Shown here: piece after piece, positions 58,258-64,000 of the stretch
Layout: each line of letters begins with the position of its first letter
How positions within the stretch are numbered: the stretch's first letter is position 1
Notes under the pieces: generated by a model
Databases searched by the model: none
Seen by the model: the letters and a program-made list of their open reading frames with translations, nothing else
Told to the model about the DNA's origin: nothing
From: Isoetes taiwanensis
Lineage: Eukaryota > Streptophyta > Lycopodiopsida > Isoetales > Isoetaceae
Direction of reading: 5' to 3'
DNA length: 64,000 nt
NCBI GenBank assembly: GCA_021234155.1
Contig: JAJEKV010000075.1
Span: forward strand, 4,290,230 to 4,354,229
Translations under genes and position numbers: made by a program

Positions 58258-60234
58258 CCCAGACTGTACTAGCCTTGACAACAGCCATACTAGAACAATC
58301 ATCTACCTTGGTCAATCCCTTGGTAGTATTATCGGCCTTCAACCAAAGTGAGTTCCTTTGGTCTTGGTATTACTATACTTAGGCTATGTCAAATACATTT
58401 GATCATAAAATATCTCATCAAACCATAATGTCTTATATTATATCTAGCTGAATACTTCAACACCAGTATGAATCAGGATCTATTCATGTCTTTTCTTACC
58501 AAAACTCTTATTAACTATCTTGATTTTAGAGTTAATTTACTTTCATGTATCTTTTTGCCATAATCTCTTACTGCATATTATTGTTTACCTTTGTAGACTA
58601 TGTATCTAGCATAGTATCCTATTTTATGATTGTTACATTCAAATCCCTTTTATTTTTTATCTTTGTACCTTTTCGGATGACATAGATCATAATGCGTATT
58701 CAGCCATGACCTTATTATGCTCTCAAAACCTCTTTGTAACTCTTATCCCCGTGTGTCTATCTATGATTTTCCATGTTTAATATTGCACATAGTATTTTAG
58801 AAAAATATTGCATTATATAACCGAATGTACCATACCATCCGAATCATGTTCTGCACATAAACTTTCCTAGATTTAAGCAAGACTTTCTGTCATAAAACTT
58901 CACCATTATAAAAAGGTATCCACAATAAAGTATTGTGTTTGTCCGCGGATAGAATACTATCCTCTAGGTAGCAAAAAGACCACTATATTGTTATCAAAAA
59001 AGGGTATTACATTAGGCTTAGAATATAATCCAGCATGTTTATACGATTTCCTTCAGCATGCATGTAACTGATATAGACATAAAGTTTTTATAAAAGAAAT
59101 AAATATGATGTGGGAGTAGAGTAAAAATCCCTGTATGTTATCATCCGACCATTCTTCTTGTGATCCCATTATCCATGCTGCTACAAACTAAAAGACTAGG
59201 CAAAAGCATCCGCATTAGGAGGGAAAAATCCGTACCTGCAGCCAAACAACATAATTTTAGCATGATAATGGTAAAATTATGAGGGCCAAAAGGTACATTG
59301 GGTTTTTCCGGCGTATAGCCCTTCACCCAATGCAGAGCTTTTGCCCATGTTTTAATCTATAGATACAATCAATGACAAAGGAATCAAACTGTAAACATAA
59401 AGATATGTACTAAATTTATTCATGTAAATCAAGTGGATAACCTTTTTTATATCCTTACAGGGGCATGTAAATTAATCTTGAAGCTGCAAAATAAGAATGG
59501 GATATGTTTCTTTTATCAAACCCGATATGCATCTTGGTGCGAAAACATAGCCCTCATCCTCTTGGGGTTTGTGGGGGCGGCGGGATCATTATAAGCGTAA
59601 CCATGGTTTCCCGCCCATATCCTTTGTTCCTTTTTGAAACTTCTGCCCTTGATTACCGTGAGTAACCTCTTTTAGACTCGAGATCCGCCACCACGGCCAT
59701 ACCTATCCATTCTTTGGTTTGCTTACGGATAGAAGACGCAATTGTATCTCCCTATCTAACACAAGGTTGTTTAAAGCTCTTCATCCAGAACTAGAGCTAT
59801 GGGAAGAGTCTGTCATGTCTATTGCCTTTACGTATCACATACGAAATATGCTAAATCTTATCATGCCAGGGCATAGCCCCCGTTCTTAAATGCGCCGTCG
59901 TCAACTAAGACTGGCAGTATCTACCAAGACCTTGGAAATGGGTCCATATAAACATTTATTGGCTGAATAATATCTAAGACTAGACACCAGCTGCCCTATT
60001 TTTAAATTTCTCATATTAGCATGCTTTATTCAAAATTAGGTGTCCTTACCTATTGCCCTAACGTATGGGCCACACTTGATCATAAATGTATTCTTGTTTT
60101 ATGTTTGACCATATAGTTAGTATGGTCTATTACATGGTTACAACTTGAAGCGGCCCTTCCAGTAATATGTAGTATTATTACTTATAATATTGCTAGGTAG
60201 ATATTTTCTTATTCATTATGCATATTATAAAAAA
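58258..60234 (-). repeat. Terminal repeat 2 (5' side of the element)
   Basis: Direct copy of 51998-53959. Long stretches (58258-58640, 59040-59440, 59820-60160) are nearly identical. Two clusters (58650-58960, 59520-59780) hold many small differences that sit mainly at CAG/CTG triplets and destroy the reading frame of exon 1. It is followed by an A-run ending at 60242. Confidence 0.9.
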
Positions 60235-60269
60235 AAAAAAAAGGAGCTTGCTTGTCCTTCTAGCAGGCT

Positions 60270-62345
60270 TTGAGGTGTTGTAGACCCAATGCTATAGCTA
60301 AAGCGGGACTGCGTAGATAGGCATCACCTATACTAACTATAAATGATCGGCGGTCCATTTGCGGCCCTCAGAGGGGGGCAAAAGCCTATCTTCTGGAGCA
60401 AGATCTGATATGGTACTGTGGACTTTACCCCAATTGCTCATGCGAAGAAGACCTTTTGTACTTGTTCCAGGTCATTCTAGGTGGTGGGGGGCATTATTGG
60501 ACCTTACACCTCTACACCATATAGGAGGACAGGCTCGACTAGGGTCCTGAACAGATGTGACAGGTGACCCCAGGCATATAGCTCTGCCTTGTTACTGTTG
60601 TTCTGCATGGCATGCAATGCCTTCTAGCCCGCTATGATGCGCAATCTAATTGAAGTATCCCAGTGTGTGGAAGTAGGAAACTTGATTGCCAAAAACTTAG
60701 CTCGGAGACACCTCCACATTCCGGCCCTGATAAGTAAGGAGGGATGGCACAAGGATGAAACTAGCAATACCCTAGTTTTCGCCAACTTAACCCGCATGCC
60801 AATGAACCAATAGAAACTATCTATAGCATCCACGTGATGTTGCATGTCGTCTTGAGTGTAGGCCAAGAGGTCCACATCGTCAACGTATATCAGATGCCGA
60901 ATAATGTGATGCATGAACCGAACCCCAAATGTTCAGGAAGCCAATCTTCCAACTGATCAATATATAGGTCAAGGACCATCGGGGAGAGGGGTCAACCTTG
61001 GCATACTCTAATACTATTGATGAGAGATTGTCCAGATTGCTCCAGACGACCTGAACAACCTCATATAACTATCGCATTTTGTAAATCAATAGGAATCCCC
61101 AGCTACCTCAATCTGTCCCACAACGTGTCTAGTGTCAAAAGCTTTTATGAAGTTCACGAAATAGTAGTACAGGTTTTGACGGTGGTTTTTGCTATCTCAA
61201 TCAGGGTTCTCAGAGTGAAAATGTGGTCGATGATGGAGTCTTTGGGCTGGAATCCTACCTGTGTAAGAGCATGCACCTCAGCTTCCTCTGCCCACATCTT
61301 CAGATATTGCTCAAGAATTCCAGCCAACAGTTTTGCAAAGAGGGACTCGACCATGATGTTATGATAATTGGTTGGGCAGTGAGGGTCGCATGCCTTGTAT
61401 ACGGAACAACTCTACTAGTGGCCGACTATGGGGAAAAGCCTTCTTGTAATGCTATATTGAATGATGCCGCCAGGAAAGGCACCATTAGAAGCCCAGCCCA
61501 CTTTAGGAGCTCTGTCTGCATGCCATCCAACTCTGTTGCCTTGCCATTAGCAGGCGCTGTAAGCCTATTGTTATGCATGCCTCTGAAATGACTAGTATTG
61601 GGCCCATCTATAGGAATATTGCCACTCGATCCATCCCCGGTTAATCATAAAAGCCGTTGCAAGTATTTACCCACCAGTCCGAGGTAACATTCCCTGCCAG
61701 TTGCAGAGGCTTGTTCAATACCCTTTTCGAGAATGTTCCTAGGTGACGTTCCATGAGATAGAACATCTATCGTTGGTGTTACGCATTGTTCCTGCGGCTT
61801 TCTTGCCCTTGAGAAAGACATGATATTGGATGATGGCATCCAGGCGCAAGGCAATATCAGTGACTCGTCGAAGCCAGCGTTTGTACTCCCTACATTCATC
61901 ATCAAACCCCCAGTTTGCGAGGAAGGTGGTGGCTCCCAATGGCCAAAGTACATGAATCAATTGGGCAATCTCCTGCTGCAGTGTGGGAAGCTGCAGATTC
62001 CCTCGAGATCATGCTTATCCATCTAGGCATAGGTCTGTGCATGGTCATAGTTCGAGGCGGTGAGGCCGCGGGGGTGTTGAAGCAATGGACGCACGGGCAG
62101 CCTACTATATGCGAAAAAAGGGGTTGGTGGTTGGATTCCGCTTCCTCATTCCGACTATTGTCAATGCCAAAATGGGTAATCAGATGCAAATCCTGCTCTT
62201 TAGCTAGTACATAATCCACAACACTGGAGCCGCCCCCTGGTTCTCCTGCCTACAAGTACACTTGCTGGAGAACGGCCATTGTGCAAGCCCATTGCAAATG
62301 ACCAAGTCAAAGGTGCTGCATAGCAGAAACAGCGTGTGACATGGT
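60270..62345 (-). pseudogene. LINE fragment (endonuclease end and RT)
   Basis: On the complement: an APE end with LVICNGLAQWPFSSK and MDYVLAKEQDLHLI, followed by ESNHQPL (62345-62100, the SDH motif changed to SNH). Then the linker (61960-61650), the RT block SLFAKLLAGILEQYLKMWAE with VGFQPKDSIIDHIFTLRTLI (61354-61154), and motif C as YVDDVDLLAYTQDDMQHHVD with VKLAKTRVL (60914-60750). Frames shift between pieces and the RT motif A part is lost in stops. It is a separate family from the L1-like element at 28-36 kb. Confidence 0.8.
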
Positions 62346-62890
62346 TATTATCATGTTTACCTTGTATATGCATAATGCATATCTTCTTTATTAAAATGGG
62401 ATAGCATTGATATTTGTGCCTTGAACGCCGCGCAGACATGCGCGCGCAGCTTCCTTCTAATTTAATGGGATCACGAGGGGTATTCCATACCAATTTCGAA
62501 TCTTCTTGGACTCCAAATTTTTTCTCTTCGGCCTCTGTTTTCGGCCTACCACCTTGGATTTTCTACGAATAGATCATAGGTTGTGGTAGCATCCTAGCTT
62601 GCGGGAATGCACGTTTGCATACCATATCAGGCCAAGGTGCCTTGCATGAGAGATCTTTCTTACCATGGTGTTTATACTGATTTTTGTGGCATCAATGGAA
62701 CACCGGTTAATGGCAGCATAAGCTTGGCGATGGCTGACTTATCGCTAAGCCAAGACGCTGACCTTTATCTGGCAATCCATTTAAGAAGCCGAAGTTGCTT
62801 TTGATGTATCAGCAACCTATGTTACGAAGGCAACCTCCATTAACTAAGGTACCCTCTGCTACTCTATTCTTCTCTTTATCTGAGTTCTGA
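62346..62890. other. No gene confirmed
   Basis: No supported coding. A pyrimidine-rich stretch and a splice-acceptor-like CTGACTTATCGC...AG lie before the possible exons at 62.9 kb. Confidence 0.35.
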
Positions 62891-62907
62891 TATGGTCTGC
62901 TAAGCAG

Positions 62908-63196
62908 GGCAGTCTACAATATTTTGGGCATCCACGCTGGAAGAAGCTGGAGACGAAAGTTAGTGGAGCAGTTCGGGTGGTGTTTATAAAGGCATTAAAC
63001 CTCAGCTTGGACGAATATTCTAAATTGTAAGTGTCCGTCATTTTGAATCAAGATCGATGCAGCCACAGTGGGCTTTGCTAAATTGATCGATGTGAATGAT
63101 GAGATTTCTCTGGCGGATGGCATTGAAGAACTGCCGAAAAAGTCCTTTCTGAATACGGTGGTGATGGTAATGTTTGCTGACCAAGATTTCAGTGTT
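62908..63196 (+). CDS. Two possible exons of an unrecognised gene
   Basis: 62908-63026 is open after GCAG and reads LQYFGHPRWKKLETKVSGAV then RVVFIKALNLSLDEYSKL, ending directly at GTAAGT. A second piece, after GATGCAG at about 63061, reads VGFAKLIDVNDEISLADGIE then ELPKKSFLNTVVMVMFADQD. Coding-like composition, a strong donor and an acceptor support exons. I do not recognise the protein, and the first and last exons were not found, so the ends are approximate. Confidence 0.35.
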
Positions 63197-63375
63197 TAAG
63201 AAGTTGGATTCTTCATATCAGAACACACTGTATGCCTTGAAGATCTGTTGCACTCACTCGGATCTTGACTTTTGTATTCCATGGCAAAAACAATGTCAAT
63301 CTGGAAGAAGTAGACAACTTATAGGTCTTTAATAGAAACATATTTATCTATTAGCATTATTTTTAAATATTTGCA

Positions 63376-64000
63376 GTGGTTATAATAGTTGGTATTGTGT
63401 TGAGAATAGCACACAGGTGATGGTGCAACTTTCTCTCATTTTGTTCAGCATATGATTTTGACAAATGCAATGTAATGGCAGGTGCAAGTATGGAAGAGGG
63501 GAGATGAAATGAAATATGTCGAGGGTATAATCGTACTCATCCCTTTTCTCGCTTTGAAAAAAATTGTAATGTGCTATTTTTTGTCATTGGCTTTCTTTGA
63601 TATATTCTCATTTTTCAAGTCACCATCCGATCGGTTTGTCCCATTTGATATTAATATTTAAGAACCCAGCTTCACTCTTCTTATTGCAGTTAAAAATTAT
63701 CTGCATTTGGTATTCATTTAGGTGCTTGCTAAACATCCAGAATGTCATCTGGCTCTTTTGACACTTGATAATGATGAATTCTGGAATGGCCTTGACAAAT
63801 ATCTTGTGTGTTTGGTGGTTTCGTGGACAATCGCCAGCACTTCAATGGTGGACTTATAATAGCTGGTATTGTGTTGAAAATAGCACACAGGTGATGGTTC
63901 AACTTTCTCTCATTTTGTTCAATATTATGATTTTGACAAGTGCAATGTAATGGCGGTGCAAGTAAGGAAGGGGAGATGAAATGAAATATCTTTGTGAGGG
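63376..64000. repeat. Direct repeat of about 150 bp, period about 475
   Basis: 63376-63530 and 63850-64000 share GGTATTGTGTTGA-AATAGCACAC, CAACTTTCTCTCATTTTGTT and GGGGAGATGAAATGAAATAT. The second copy is cut by the window end. Nature unknown. Confidence 0.8.

Larger units (their letters stand above)
51998..60234 (-). mobile_element. Penelope-like retroelement with 2-kb direct terminal repeats
   Basis: On the complement: terminal repeat (60234-58258), ORF1 (58123-56555), ORF2 with reverse transcriptase (56331-54127), terminal repeat (53959-51998). The two repeats are direct and about 1.96-1.98 kb, at an offset of 6268 bp. Both ORFs are intact. Direct terminal repeats formed by partial tandem copies (pseudo-LTRs) are characteristic of Penelope-like elements, and the RT motifs fit that group. 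No gypsy/copia protease, RNase H or integrase is present, nor a tyrosine recombinase, which argues against LTR and DIRS classes. No GIY-YIG endonuclease was recognised. Confidence 0.75.

Noticed and set aside
1-64000. CRISPR array, bacterial operons or phage genes
   Set aside because: Repeats are few, long and diverged, with no regular short spacers. Introns, LINEs, LTR elements and plant histone signals show nuclear plant DNA.

Overview
The window is nuclear DNA of a land plant. Three host genes support this: a four-exon chloroplast gene for a TL17-type pentapeptide thylakoid lumen protein (complement 4317-6052), an intronless histone H2B gene with a plant-type histone promoter element (complement 22623-23051), and exons of a plant-type DASH cryptochrome (complement 50041-50808). 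A seed-free plant, most likely a fern, is my inference. It rests on the heavy load of LINE, Ty3/gypsy and Penelope-like debris and on a decayed DUF7869-like gene; I did no taxonomic comparison. There are no bacterial operons, and most reading frames are decayed transposons.

Layout. 1-1012: copy of a dispersed repeat that recurs at 47.9-49.1 kb. 2.9-3.8 kb: a possible miniature LTR element. 4.3-6.05 kb: TL17. 6.4-9.5 kb: LINE remnant, tandemly duplicated. 9.6-10.5 kb: LINE 3' debris. 10.49-10.94 kb: LTR end followed by an initiator-Met tRNA primer binding site. 11.1-15.2 kb: minus-strand LINE carrying a 321-bp MITE-like insertion and a 60-bp tandem duplication. 16.36-16.72 kb: strongly diverged histone H3-like pseudogene. 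16.8-17.56 kb: old array of about 200-bp tandem repeats. 17.9-18.3 kb: LTR fragment. 18.7-20.3 kb: LINE and gypsy integrase remains. 22.6-23.2 kb: H2B. 25.2-26.7 kb: gypsy integrase and chromodomain debris with a tandem duplication.

27.8-36.6 kb: a near-complete L1-like LINE interrupted by a 1,568-bp solo LTR with a 5-bp target duplication. 36.6-37.1 kb: dispersed repeat copy. 37.25-40.1 kb: decayed DUF7869-like gene (minus). 40.4-49.9 kb: CpG-rich region with a broken multi-exon gene family (a DGQHR-like segment and an FCP1-like HAD phosphatase segment), full of near-perfect palindromes around CTCGACTCGCGAGTCGAG. 50.0-51.2 kb: DASH cryptochrome exons.

52.0-60.24 kb: the most notable feature, an 8.2-kb Penelope-like retroelement candidate in minus orientation. 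It has about 2-kb direct terminal repeats, an intact 522-codon gag-like ORF1 and an intact 734-codon reverse transcriptase ORF2 with no visible GIY-YIG domain. The terminal repeats themselves hold a two-exon RG-rich coding unit. The two repeats differ mainly at CAG/CTG sites, which looks like either methylation-linked base-calling error or CHG deamination. 60.3-62.35 kb: minus-strand LINE fragment. 62.9-63.2 kb: two possible exons of an unrecognised gene. The last 0.6 kb holds a direct repeat.

The genes do not form one pathway. The region is a nested transposon landscape in which TL17 and H2B are the only host genes that look intact.
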